This document shows positions 23,833 through 35,043 of a stretch of DNA of 64,000 bases, piece by piece. Within the stretch, counting starts at the first letter, position 1, and each line of letters opens with the position of its first letter. The notes under the pieces were generated by a model that saw nothing but the letters and a program-made list of their open reading frames with translations, had not been told where the DNA came from and did no database searches. The position numbers were made by a program, and so were the translations under genes. The stretch is taken from NCBI GenBank assembly GCA_000320545.1, contig ADNK01000870.1:62001-126000 (forward strand). Direction: 5' to 3'. Origin of the DNA: Bigelowiella natans CCMP2755. Taxonomy: Eukaryota; Cercozoa; Chlorarachniophyceae.

Positions 23833-25747
23833 GCTCTCGTTTCGGAAGATGATTGTGAGGAAAGCAGAAGAAACTATGATGCCAAGACAGGATGATACCA
23901 ATGTAAAATGTTCTACGTATTCAAATGATAAGAAAAACTCAGATGGATTTATTGCACAGATCATCAAAGTTGAATGCTCATTTCTTGTTTTACCGGTCAA
24001 TTTTCTTCGGGAATTCCTACGCGGAACCATCGCCAACCAAACAAACAACTTCAAGTGGGTGAGGATAGTAGTCTCTGACACATTGCAACACAAGTTCACT
24101 AGTAGTAGTCGGTTAATGCTTGTGCATGTGCGCAACGTCGTCCCCGCCCAATAGATCAGTCATTCTTCCGAGTGGTGGTCTCTCCTACAATTATCCATCC
24201 GTTCTGATCTCACACCATCATCATTAAGCTCATATTAACAAGTGAATCCGGTCCAGTCGACAAGTCTTTCTGCAAAAACCGCATCTATATCATGTACCAT
24301 GGAGGAATCCCTGTCAATGACCGGTGCGATTCGGAGATGGGTTCGCCGCCGAAGCCGAAGAGTGAACAGCTTCAGTGCACTTTGTCAGTTGGATGATGTC
24401 GAATGAGCACGAATGTCAAATCTTGCAAGTTGGATTTGATTGTCCTTCGCAGGGGCTTCGCACCCTTACAAGCTAGCAAGGTGGACGCTGCTACATGCAA
24501 GTGAACGTTGAAGTTTTTGAGGCCACTTTTCGAGTGCGCCCGTGCAGACGCGTGATGTGAAGTGCACACGTTGTTGTTGCTGCAAAGGCACAATGCACAG
24601 CAGTGTGTCCAAAAGTGCTGCGCGTGATGTCGTGCGTGCACACAGTTGTCGCCCATCCAACCAAGTGCCGCATAGCCGTGCAGCTGGCGTGTGGTTTCTT
24701 TTCTTGGTGACCTGCTGGCCAGCTAGCCAGGCTAGCAGGTCATTGATCGGAGGCGAGGACATGCCAGCGTGGATGAATCAGCACGTCCCATCGCTGAATT
24801 GCAAAACAATTGTGTAGCACCCATGATCCTTTCAATTGCTTTATAGCTTCAATGAAACACTCAATTTTTTCTCTCTGTCTTTCTTTGGCACGTGCGTTCC
24901 AACAATGCAATGATCTTCAGGGCGGATCGACAAGCCAATCGCATCAGCCAGCGAAGATGTCCTTTCAGTTCAACCGCTCCATTGGAATGAATCTACTCAT
25001 TTGTGTTCACCGGTGGGATTTGTCCTTGCTTGAGAGCTTCTTCACGAGGTGCGCTGAATTCATTCTGAAAGCATCATTGTCAAAACAAACGCTCTGGGCT
25101 AGGTCTGCAATTCATCCCTGATTGGTCCGGCGCAGCTGTCGTGGCAGCCAGCGTGCACCATGGTGGTCAATGAAACGAGACAGGTTGAAGGACAGACAAA
25201 ACAAACTCTCATTTGTGCGGTCTGGACAACTAGACAATCGAATGAAGTTCGAAAATTCCATGTGAATGGCGTGATCGACCGCACGTGCCGGCCACGTCTC
25301 GCTCATCTAGTCATACTAGCGCTTCAGAGCAGATGGAATTCTGTGTGACCACCAGCTCTAGAGCTATCTGCAAAGAGCAGACGTGCCTGTTCTATAGTGT
25401 CTACTTGTGGCCGACAAAACATTTGTTCTGACGACAACTGTTCACTGCTTACATCGAGCGCATGAGCGATTCAAACATTTGAAATTTGACACGATGTGAT
25501 CGATGCGTATTGACGTGGCGCGGTCCGTTGCGGGCGCGTTGCCTTGCATCGTTTCTTCGATGCTCCAATGTCCAAATGTGGCACATGTTGGCGATGTTCT
25601 CAATAACAATGATGCATGCTTCCCAATGCATAGTGACTCACAGACACATTCGTGTTTGGAACATTACAGATGGGAAGTGGCACAAGAGCTCATTCGTTGA
25701 TGATAAATGTTCGCTTTCTTCGCCAATGCATGCATTGATTCTTTTGA
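23833..25747. other. Intergenic stretch between two minus-strand genes
   Basis: Bases 23833-24154 are open on both strands but have no recognisable domain. About 24170-25740 has the CTAG/CATG-rich character of the other gene-free blocks (for example CAGCTAGCCAGGCTAGCAG near 24725, GAGCTATCTGC near 25362). No supportable gene. Confidence 0.55.
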
Positions 25748-26403
25748 TTAGGTCTTGAATTCGTTTTCATCGTAATACGAATGCATGTAATCTGGATTTA
25801 TTCTTGTCCTTGCCCTATTTCCAGACTATCAATACATAACATACACATTATCATAATCTAGATTATTGACACTGTGACACTTCGTACCTTGTATATCACT
25901 CCAGGCTGGGCGTAATACATTCTTGGGTAGGGATTTCCGTAATGTTCAGCCAATTCGATTCTACATACATGCCAAATGGAGACAATATTTATATCATGGG
26001 TGAGAATACCATCGTTTCAAAGTAAAACTACTCATATCTGCAACTAGCACCTTGATTCCCCTTCTGTTATCTTTTCAGCTATCAGATGTTGATCGGTGAT
26101 GTCTCGGTTCTTTCGGAATAGTTTCCCTGCCTAATCAAACTCAATGTGAAAGGATTCTCTGTACAAAAAATTTAGAAAATACGCACCTCTTCAACTATGT
26201 ACTTGCTTTCTTCAATGCAGCCCTTGGATTTCCCTTATAATTTCAGAAAATTACATTAGCGGTATAGTTTCACATATTAATTTATTGTACTTATATTCAT
26301 GTATATTTCTTGCATATCTAATATGTGTGAAAATTTTACATGTTCGTGCCCTTTTCATGATGTCTCTGTAAAGGGAAAGAACACGGGATCGTGTTGTTGC
26401 CAT
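25748..26403 (-). CDS. LYRM1: LYR-motif protein, LYRM1-like
   Basis: Five minus exons with matching phases: 26340-26403, 26187-26233, 26051-26130, 25888-25960, 25748-25825, giving 113 residues (human LYRM1 is of similar length). It starts MATTRSRVLSLYRDIMKRAR, which contains the LYR tripeptide near the N terminus. Next come YIVEEAGKLFRKNRDITD and IELAEHYGNPYPRMYY, matching LYRM1-type Complex1_LYR proteins (RKNKNLTD, HYGIPYPR). LYR proteins are small mitochondrial factors that bind acyl-carrier protein and help assemble respiratory or Fe-S components. It lies in tandem with the minus-strand genes on both sides. Confidence 0.92.
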
Positions 26404-28170
26404 GTCCCCGCAAACTGTTAATGTCTCGACTGCGCTTTAGGTTGTGAAAAGGATATTAATTGCAGCGTGAATGTCTCCTCAAGGGACTGTTATTCAATGG
26501 TTAGGATGACACGTGTTGGCCGTTGCTGTTTTATGGGTAGGTGTTGGACTGTCACGTGTCCATCAGGGGTGGGCAAGATGTGCAAGATGTGGTGGTGGGT
26601 GGTGGTGATTAATAGAGTGTTACGGACATCCAAATAATCATCCAGGCGGTTTTGGTGCAACGACAACAAAAACTAACAAACAACAACAAACCATTCCTAG
26701 GAGATCCCGACTGCAAAATCCCTTCTTTTTCGGCGTGTGTCCCCGCTGGTTTGCTAGTCTGTCGGTCCTCGCTGAAGCTGTCCAGTTCGAGAGCACTGCA
26801 TTTCGCACGTTGCAAGTGTCTTGTCACACTTTGTGTAATGTGATTTTTCATCATTGTTCTCATTGTTCCGCATTTTGGAAATGCAGTTTGTCAACAATCC
26901 TTGTTCATTGTTCATTGTCCGCGTGTCCCATTTCAACTCATTTGGAAATGTGATTGTTCAACAAAGTTCCTTTCTTTCTTTCTTTCTTTCAACTGCTCTC
27001 TACATCCAATGGAAATCTTTCTTTCTTCTTGATCCTTTGAACCACTCTGACGAAACACTTCTTTCTTTCTTCCTCACTTTCTTTCTTGTTGTCTTTTTGA
27101 GTCACGTGAAACAAGCTAGCAAGCCTTCTTTCTTTTTCCCCTGCGTTGGAACGTCAAACGAACAAGAACCTTGAACTTTGAACTTTTGCTTGAACTTCGC
27201 TTGAAGCGCGTGTAATCGTGTCAGCAGTGCCAGTGGCATGTCGCTTTTGGAATGTCGAACAGACATGAATCTTGAACTTTGCAACGTGCATCGACCGCCG
27301 CCATGTTGCGGACCTTGAACCTTGAACACGAACCTTTCGGTTCGATCGGGTGCACACGTGCTGGTGTGGCACGCAAATCACGACCTAGCGATGCACGTGT
27401 GCTGCAAGGGATGCCAAGTGTGAGGCAATGTCATGGACACAGCCAGACAGTGACACGCACACACGTGCAATGTGTGTGGTGTCACGTGTCTTTCGTCAAT
27501 GCTAAAACATGAATGCCACGACATGCAACTGTTTGTGCACAACTCTAGAACTGTCCAGCTAGCCCCACTAGCTAGCTGTCTAGTCTGGAGCTCTGCCTTG
27601 CAAGTCCAGAAGTCCAGATGTGCACGTCTGGATACGATCGACTGTTCACAAGACGTGCTAACGTGGCATGCCAGCCAGTGCCAGAGTGGTGCAGCTAGCA
27701 AGGTGCTGCGACACAACGCACGATCGAGTGAGCTCACGACGATGCACGGCTAGACTGGGGCAATGACTAGCTTTAACTGTTGCTCTCACTAGCTCACCTT
27801 CATGCGTTGCACGTGCAAAAGCAGAAAAAATGCATGACTGTGCAAGCCAGCAAGACCAACATTGTTGCAGTCACATCTAGACATCGATCAGGACACCGTG
27901 CTCGCCAAAATCATTGCATGCTGTCTGCACTGCTGCCATGCACGTAGATGCACAATGCGACGCGATGCATTTGCAAGTCTTGCTAGCATCAAAAGTCAAA
28001 TGTGCATCACATCCTTTCTGCATGAGTTCCGATTGCACATGTCTGGACAACGTGCAAGATTTTGAAGGGAACCGAATGTGCAGAGTTGCTCATGTTGTAG
28101 GCACTGTTCCCATGCAATGTGCACGACAAAATTGAACACAATGTAGCAATTTTCTATTTTTTCCCTCGCA
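26404..28170. other. Intergenic stretch: CTTT-rich tract, TTGAAC repeats, CTAG-rich block
   Basis: 26960-27140 has clusters of TTTCTTTC. 27165-27330 has repeated GAACCTTGAAC/CTTGAACTTTG words. 27340-28140 is CTAG/CATG-rich (CCAGCTAGCCCCACTAGCTA near 27555; ACATCTAGACATCG near 27873). Overlapping ORFs on both strands show no domain. No supportable gene. Confidence 0.6.
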
Positions 28171-29728
28171 CTACATGTGCCGGCATTCCATGCCTCTACC
28201 TTCTTCCTCCTCATCCTCATCATAGCCTTCACCTTTCGCCGCGGATGGTGTAAATTTTGGTTCGCCTTCAACTGCTTCCATTGTTACATTTTCGGTCTCT
28301 ACAAAATCCTCATCTTCAGTTTCCATTTTGCTTTTCGAGGTCTTGCTATCGTTTGCTGGCTCGACAATGGCTAGGCAGTTCTCTGGTACCGCAACACGTT
28401 TACCACTATCTAACTCGACAGGCCATCTGCCGTTGTGGGATTCTTCCTTTATGATGCGCCCCGACTTTCCATTAAACCGGGCGTTGTTCAAGTTGACAAG
28501 TTTTACACGAACACCCATACCAAAGGTAATCTTCTGAGCTTCCTCCTCGGGGTATTCAAGCTTTCCCAGAACTGGTTCAAGAGACTTAGCCTCTTTGTCC
28601 GTTATGCTCCCAGGAACTGGAAATAAAATTTCGAAGTGAATGTAAAGGTTGCCTTTAACGTCGTATGAGCCTTTCTGTGGAAGCCCCCATTCCTTAATTA
28701 CTTTCAGCTGGCCGGGTGATATGATCTCGTTTTTCTCAGATTTAAGATGAAGCGTTGTCCCAGAAACGTGCTGTATTTTGAATTCGAACCCACAGAGTGC
28801 TTCTTTTAGAGTAAGCTGTTTTTTCATTCCTAGGTCTGCGCCTTTTCGCTCGAAAACTCTGTGCTTCATAACACGGCAAAGGGCAACTACATCACCTCTT
28901 TCCATCCCAGGAAGTTGGTGGCCTTCGCCCTGGAGGGTGACTTTTTCGTTGTTCTTGATTCCTTTGGGTATCTTAACTTTCTTTGTGGCTTTGATTGTTT
29001 GCTGATCTTTAAATTTTACTGCAGTTCCTTGACATGTCGGGCACTGACGCTGTGTCTGCATGATCATTCCAGGTCCCGCTTGAACTTGAGCCATGACGAA
29101 TCCTTGTCCGTGGCAGGTGGGGCATATCTCCTTCTTTGTTGCCGAAGAATACTTGTAGCTTACGCTCTTGCTGGGTCCATAATAAACATCTGAGAGCGTT
29201 AAGTTGAATGTTACAACAATCTCCTCTGGTTTCTGCGGCCCCCGCCTCCTTCGGCCTCCTCCCCCATTGAAGAGGTCAAAAATACTTGTTGGAGCTGGGG
29301 AACCTCCATTTTCGAGGCCTTTCTCTCCATAACGATCGTAAAGTTCTCGTTTAGTTTCGTCACTCAATGTGTCGTAAGCTTTCTGAATTTCCTTGAACTT
29401 CTCTTCGTCACCACCCTTGTCCTACATTTGAAATAATTACTTTAGTTTCATTGGTATAACATCAATCGATAAAAGCCATCACCGGGTGGTGGACACGAGC
29501 GAGCTTGAAGTAGGCCTTCTTGATCGTCCTACCGTCTGCTTTCTTGTCCACACCCAGAATTTTGTCTGTGAGTTAAGAGCAGATTGTATCAGTGCAGAGC
29601 CTCCATGTGTTCACAGAAAATGGCAACTTACAGAATTTTTCGTTGTCGACTGCAGCTCCTCCACCACCAGGCCCTCTGGATCCTCGTGGCATTCCACCTC
29701 CCCTCATAAAGTCCTCGAATCCGAACAT
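28171..29728 (-). CDS. Class-A-like DnaJ with half zinc finger and KOW/SH3-like C-terminal domain
   Basis: An Hsp40 co-chaperone of 476 residues; exons 29632-29728, 29483-29565 and 28171-29421. The start MFGFEDFMRGGGMPRGSRG is Gly-rich. The J domain has KILGVDKKADGRTIKKAYF, an HPD motif split by intron 2 (HHP then DKGGDEEKFKEIQKAY) and ELYDRYGEKGLE. Only two zinc-binding motifs remain (CPTCHGQG and CPTCQGTA) instead of four CxxCxGxG, so one zinc site, corresponding to the inner pair, is kept. C-terminal substrate-binding domains follow (IPKGIKNNEKVTLQGEGHQL). After them comes RVKLVNLNNARFNGKSGRII then GRWPVELDSGKRVAVPENCL, a small beta-barrel of the KOW/SH3-like type, and an acidic tail ending ECRHM. 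Head-to-head with a small gene 36 bp away. Confidence 0.93.
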
Positions 29729-29764
29729 TTTAGAGTTTAGTTTGTAGCTGTGAAAATTGCCCAG

Positions 29765-30017
29765 ATGATGAGGTGCGCGAGGCGAGCAGTCTTTTTTGCA
29801 GCAAGCAGTCTATGGAACACGTATCTACGACAAGAGAGAAAGTGATGTCGCATCTTCTATGTCAAGTCATTTTCTTTGTCGTTATATTCGCTACGTTCTC
29901 GCTCTCACCTTTTCCAGACTTTCCCCCGAAGCTTCGCGAACTCTCAAGAAGCTGCACACGGAGAAATCCAAGAATCGGATGTCGTATGGAAGAAATCGTC
30001 AACACTATGAGAGTTGA
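29765..30017 (+). CDS. Small basic protein (58 residues), function unknown
   Basis: Exons 29765-29841 and 29918-30017 join in phase (AA|A) across a gt...ag intron with a TTTTCCAG acceptor. The protein begins MMRCARRAVFFAASSLWNTY, which could be a mitochondrial leader, and ends KSKNRMSYGRNRQHYES. It is rich in Lys/Arg. Its first Met is only 36 bp from the start codon of the oppositely oriented DnaJ gene, so both transcripts must start in almost the same place. I do not recognise a family. An alternative frame of exon 2 could splice onward to an acceptor at about 30068 and encode RDKVAVYARKYCMQRGKK, which I cannot exclude. Confidence 0.45.
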
Positions 30018-30478
30018 AAGGTAAAACAACATTTAAGAGCCTCCGACAACCAAATGGGTTTACCGCAGAGACAAAGTAGCAGTGTATGCACGTAAATATT
30101 GCATGCAACGAGGGAAGAAGAATGTTTCTAAGTCGTTCATGTCAAAATGCTGTAGATCTACTCGGAATTCTGCTGACGTTCCTCTTGTTGTCCTTTTTTA
30201 GGTAGATCCAGTCTACAAAGTTTTGGTACAGTGAGTGTTGGTTGCTTTTAACAGTCTTCCTTTACAAAGAGTCTTCCTTTACAAAGGCAATAAATTTAGG
30301 TAGGATACCCAATATCAAATGACAACAGCAACAAACTACAACATCAACAACAAGGAAGAGGAAACTACTGACAAACTAATAACCAATCTACCAACTACTT
30401 CCTAGATATACTACGCAACAACTAACAACACTAACTAACAACAACACGTCATTCTAGTAAACAAGGAGGAGAAGCAGA

Positions 30479-31468
30479 ATGGAGCAACTACAAAAGCTCT
30501 GTTGCTGCCTTCGAGTTTATTTTCCATGCTTATTTGAACCTAATGGCAATGGATCCACCCCCCTCGTTAGTTTCAGCGACGTCAAGGTTTTCTAAGAAGA
30601 GTGCATTCTATGTCGAGTATTATTAGCTGCAGAATGAAGTTTGAGAGTTGTACATAGTCAAACTTGAGGAGTCTCTGAATCCCAATCCTGTTAGAAAAAA
30701 AGTTTTCATATACTTACCAAAAGAGTGTATCATAGGGACCCCGAGTGAGGATATCAAATTTCTTTGTTACCGGTCATGGAACAGCTTTAGTGAATGTGCC
30801 AGTCATCCAAAATCGAGCATATTGGGAATTTAAAATAATTGAAACAGGTGCAACAGAATGTGGTTGGGGTGTGCTGTAGGCCGTTAGAAAGCATGTACAT
30901 TCGTACCGTTCTGTCATGATACGGTGTAGTAACAAGTGCTATTATAATGTTAGGAAGCTTCTGCGTCGGAGTGTGCGAACCCTCAAAAGCGTCATTAGAT
31001 GGTCAACTTTCTGATCGAAAAAGGACATGGGCAATCTCTTCTAAAGGTTTATACAGATCATATTATTTTTCAAATACTGACCCTTGAGGATAAAACTAAA
31101 GTAAATCATACCACTTTCTTATTTCTTTTTAAGCCGCAAAAAGGGATCTTAAAAAGGGAGACACGATTGGTCTAGCGTATGATCTGTCAGATATACGGCC
31201 CGTGCTGAAAATGTATTTGAATGGTAAAGTTGCCAAGATTTTGAAGGTGAATTTATATATCTTGAAACAAATTTTTGACATTATTGTAATGTGTATGTTT
31301 TCTCGTGATTTTCAGTGCAACGGGGATATGCATGGCGATGTATACCCATGCGTTAGTGTTGCAGGCGGTTGTATGCTCGAGGCCAATTTTGAAGGCTCCC
31401 TACACGAGTTCCAATATGGCCCCCCTCAGGGCTATTGTGGAATAATGTACACGCGAGACATTCTCTAA
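30479..31468 (+). CDS. SPRY/B30.2-domain protein
   Basis: Exons I can support: 30479-30586 (MEQLQKLCCCLRVYFPCLF), one from 30648 (LYIVKLEESLNPNPVRKKVF), 30937-31046 (SFCVGVCEPSKASLDGQLSD), 31134-31246 (LKKGDTIGLAYDLSDIRPVL, then KMYLNGKVAKILK) and 31316-31468 (GDVYPCVSVAGGCMLEANFE, then GPPQGY and stop). The order of GDTIGLAYDL, LNGK and YPCVSV with a terminal aromatic patch is typical of SPRY domains, which are protein-interaction modules. One middle exon between about 30760 and 30936 is not fixed. The Cys-cluster at the N terminus could be acylated (inference). It is convergent with the JmjC gene. Confidence 0.75.
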
Positions 31469-31963
31469 CAATGTTCCATACTTGTCCATGTCAGTTGTAG
31501 CATGTAGGGCTAGATCATGAGATCAGATGAAAAGTAAATGCGGTAGATTTTGGTTCAATATGTGCAGTAGGCATATTATGATAGGCACATCTACCTATAC
31601 AGCTATGACAACAATGCAAGATGCAGCCGATACGTACTCGATAATAATCCTGATATTTGCAACGAGTAATGCCCAATGTGAATGTGTCATCATGTTTACA
31701 CATGAGGCATGTAGTTTTCAAGTGCACGTATACAAATTTTGAACATGTGTACGCAGCGTTCAGGATGATCTAGTGCTGCTGACATGTTGGGTATGGATGA
31801 TGCGCATGCAGCGGCTAAAATGACTATAGCTCATCACTGCGCAAATCTGCTGGCAAGGGCATTGTGGCATGAGTTATTTTTTTTTTTGTGAAGGATCCAA
31901 ATTAGAGACTAACTAGAGAATGACTAATGAGTGATATAAGCTTGTACGTTACGACTTGTTCTG
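31469..31963. other. Tail-to-tail intergenic stretch
   Basis: Between the 3' ends of the SPRY and JmjC genes. It includes CATG/CTAG-rich words (31490-31860) and a partial match to the dispersed element (TCAGGATGATCTAG near 31760). No supportable gene. Confidence 0.55.
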
Positions 31964-33034
31964 CTAAAGCCACCAAAAATTTACAGACATCGTTGCTAAA
32001 TTTCCTTGAGAAGCAAAATGATGGAAGTACCCTTTGGGGATGTAAACTGCGTCTCCTGGTGCGATGACGGCTGCCTCCAAGTCCGCACTCGCAGTTGAAA
32101 TTTCGGGGAATTTTTCAAATAAAACTTCAGCGTTTGCATTACACGATACAAAGTCTAGACTGCTGGTGTTCTGTTGTGGTGGAGGATAGAGATTCAGGGA
32201 GCCGGCATGTTCTTCTGGGCACAATAGCAGTGACTTGTGGCCCCTCATTTGGACAAATATGTTGTGAAATGGGTCTCTATGCATTGGGGAATTACAGCCA
32301 GAAGATGGTCCGATCCAAAAATTTACTCTCTGAATCTCTCCCCGTCCACACGATGAGAGAATCTCTCGCGAAAGATGATCAAACTCGATGTCGTTAGCTA
32401 ATTCAGGGTACTGTTCCCGTAGGTCATACTGTGCCAAGTACATTTTAGGGATGGATTGCTGTTCAGTTCCGAAAGAATCGCTCAGAGGGCCCTCTTTCTC
32501 CATCAAATCCAGGATCTGTTGGTAAACAATTTTTTTGTTGCTAAACACGCCGTTTTATCAAATTTGAAGTGAACGACTTGTTTGCAGCATGCACACGATT
32601 GCAGCCTACTGCATCACATTTTTGGCGTGGAGGAGGCAATGTATTCGTCACGTAAAAGAAGAACATTTTTATGAACATGCGCAATCTACCCGCAAATAGT
32701 CGCCAAACATGACATGCTGTCGCTCCATGCCCTCGTCCATGTAGTCGTTTCCGCCAACTTCTATGGGAACAAGTTTCTGCTCTCCAGCTTCTTCACCTCC
32801 CTCAAGATATTCAGCTAGAGCCTCAAGATCCCGCCATCGCTGCATGGCTGGCCAGGACCTTGCAAAGCCGCGCAATACTATGGGTTTCATATTTTGAAAA
32901 CAGCGCTTAATTTCACTTTTGAAGTTAGAACGGCGTTGGTTAATCGTTCGTAGGCCAGCCCATGCAGCAGAAGGCCCATAAATTGAGGAAGGAAGCGAAG
33001 AGAATGCTCTGCTCTTCATTGAGGAGGAAATCAC
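31964..33034 (-). CDS. JmjC (cupin-type) dioxygenase-like protein
   Basis: Two exons, 32690-33034 and 31964-32515, join in phase 0 to give 298 residues. The N terminus MISSSMKSRAFSSLPSS is Ser/Arg-rich and may target mitochondria. KPIVLRGFARSWPAMQRW is the usual entry to cupin_8/JmjC domains. The facial triad is visible: His194 and Asp196 in NSPMHRDPFHNIFVQ, and a distal His280/281 in GDAVYIPKGYFHHFAS. RGHKSLLLCPEE contains the likely 2-oxoglutarate Lys. The family (JMJD5/JMJD7/FIH-like) hydroxylates proteins or tRNA-related substrates; the substrate here is unknown. It ends SVNFWWL, as JMJD5-like proteins often do. Confidence 0.9.
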
Positions 33035-33798
33035 TCGCTTTTATGGTAAGACCAGACCTATTCTGCGATGAGGGGCTTCTCACCACCTCTGGGTGGGGTT
33101 CATTGTTTCAATAATTTGCATTATTATTGTTGTCATTATTTTATATTAATATTCCATTCGGTCAATAAATATACCAGGAAATATCCTTTTCAACCTGAGA
33201 AATCAAGAAAATATTAACAAGCTGGAATTCGAGGTATACGACATCAATTCAGCAATCAGATTCTCAGAACACCAACTCGACAAAGGATGCTTCTATGATG
33301 TGTTCCATCAACATCATCAAGTCATCTATTTCCTAGAATTTCCCGGTGAAATTTCCTTCATTTTACCTAAGATCAATGTTGGTGAAAAGAAGTACCCCCA
33401 GAGTATCAGATATTACTTCGGTACTAGTACTCGTATGTCAACAGTGGCTGGAAATTTTCGAAATAATCCATCAAGAGGAAAGCACAAAACAACCTGCACT
33501 CTCTTTGATCTCTCTTTTTTTGTGCGTAATCGTAGTAATTTTAAGTGACATGCTAGCTGCATTTCTCTTACAATTACTCTCAGCTTTCTTCGCAGAGTTT
33601 GGACCTCGTGTGTGAGATGCATCCTCTGCATTTTGAGATTCCATGTAGAGAAGCGACATATATATTTTCGTGTCGCAAGGACTAAACAACGTAACTCAAC
33701 CCATCCAAAGTAAATTTCAATTTATTGCTCCTCTCTCCGTCCCTAGTAGAACTAACTAACCGAATTCTTGTTCTCGAATCGATCCTGTCATTTGTACC
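33035..33798. other. Divergent intergenic interval (764 bp)
   Basis: Lies between the start codons of the JmjC and CCCH/SAM genes and should contain both promoters. AT-rich; I see no gene and assign no motif. Confidence 0.4.
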
Positions 33799-35043
33799 AT
33801 GATGTCTCCCTTCCTTGCGCGGAAGTCTCGCCCGCCTGGTGGGCACCAAGACATAAAAATGGGGACATGTGCATGGTGGCCACGAGGTTCGTGCAACTTC
33901 GGGAACCGATGCAGCTTTCTACACGCTTTCGTTGACCCGGAGAAGCGAGGAATCTGTATGAGACATGTAAGTTAGCTTCTAATTTTTACCATTAGAATAC
34001 CAGTTGATTTATAATTTTTAAAGCTTCGCGGAGAGTGCTATTTCACCGCGGAGGGTTGCTTTTACAGTCACATTCCATGTTCCATTGCAAAATATGAGGA
34101 ATTTGCCAAAGGCACCAAGAATTTCCGCGAACTCAAAACGAAATTAGAACAAAATGGATTTGTATGGAATCGCAGAACTACTAAATTTGCTCCAGAGGAA
34201 AGTGAAAATGGAAATGGATCCATACCAGAGTCTAAAAACAGGGCGGTATCTTTTGATAACCATATTTGTTCTCCCGCACTGCAGAACTTCAAGAATCTAC
34301 GAATTACATCAGGACATAATGGAAAAGTTGATAATGAAACTTGGTATGCAAATAGCTCTCTCTTCTCAACACGAGAGATATTTTCAGTGTCTGGGCAAAC
34401 CATTCCTACAACCCAAGGAAGTTCCCTTTGGAAAATAAGTGATGGAGCTAGTCCAGATGTGTCCTCTGGACCTTCTGTTCGATCGTCTGGTTCATCAATC
34501 GATCCATCTTGGCCGATCACAAAAGCTCAAAATTCCTTAAACGGAGAATTAAGTCATGTTCTAGGGTACCAAACAAGCAGTGTCGAGGACTGGGGAAAGT
34601 ACTGCGGGCCTCCAAACGGATCCGTAGATACAATTTCCTCCGCTGGTAGCACAGATTCTAAAAATGATGAGGACCTAGAAAGAGAACCTGAAGAGCCAAA
34701 TGTAAGCCCTAAAGAGGCAAGAGTTGATCTAAGCGAATCGCGCGAATGTCTACCCGAGGCTATTGGAAGTAGTGCATCCGATCCGCAAGATGATGAGAAA
34801 ACTGTCCCAAATGAAGGGAAGATAATGGCCGAATGGGACTGCAATGAGGTTTTCGAATTTATCAAAGAAATTGGGGATCATAAATGCTGGGAGCAGTATG
34901 CAACGAAGCTAAGAGATGAGGAAGTGGACGGTCTCACCTTAAAAGTTTACGTCAATTTTAATGATATTATAGAAGATTATCCTGGTATAAAAAAGGGTCA
35001 CGCTAGGGTACTAGCTGGTAGCATTCGTCGCCGATTGGGATAG
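33799..35043 (+). CDS. CCCH zinc-finger protein with C-terminal SAM domain
   Basis: Exons 33799-33966 and 34024-35043 give 395 residues. The first CCCH finger is CAWWPRGSCNFGNRCSFLH (C-x7-C-x5-C-x3-H). The second spans the intron: CMRHLRGECYFTAEGCFYSH (C-x7-C-x6-C-x3-H). Such tandem fingers bind single-stranded RNA. A long Ser-rich, probably disordered linker follows. The last about 70 residues (from WDCNEVFEFIKEIGDHKCW to GHARVLAGSIRRRLG) form a SAM domain. CCCH plus SAM suggests an RNA-binding regulator that oligomerises or recruits partners (inference). Two in-frame Mets open the gene; the first is used here. Confidence 0.88.

Noticed and set aside
23765-24154. 129-codon plus-strand ORF
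   Set aside because: Antisense to the first exon of the J-domain/CUE gene; no domain and no continuation.
27378-27753. Overlapping 119-codon (-) and 93-codon (+) ORFs
   Set aside because: Both strands open over the same CTAG/CACGTG-rich sequence, with no domain; chance openness.
31750-31775. Possible seventh copy of the TAGGATGA element
   Set aside because: Only about 10 bases (CAGGATGATC) match and the flanking blocks are missing.
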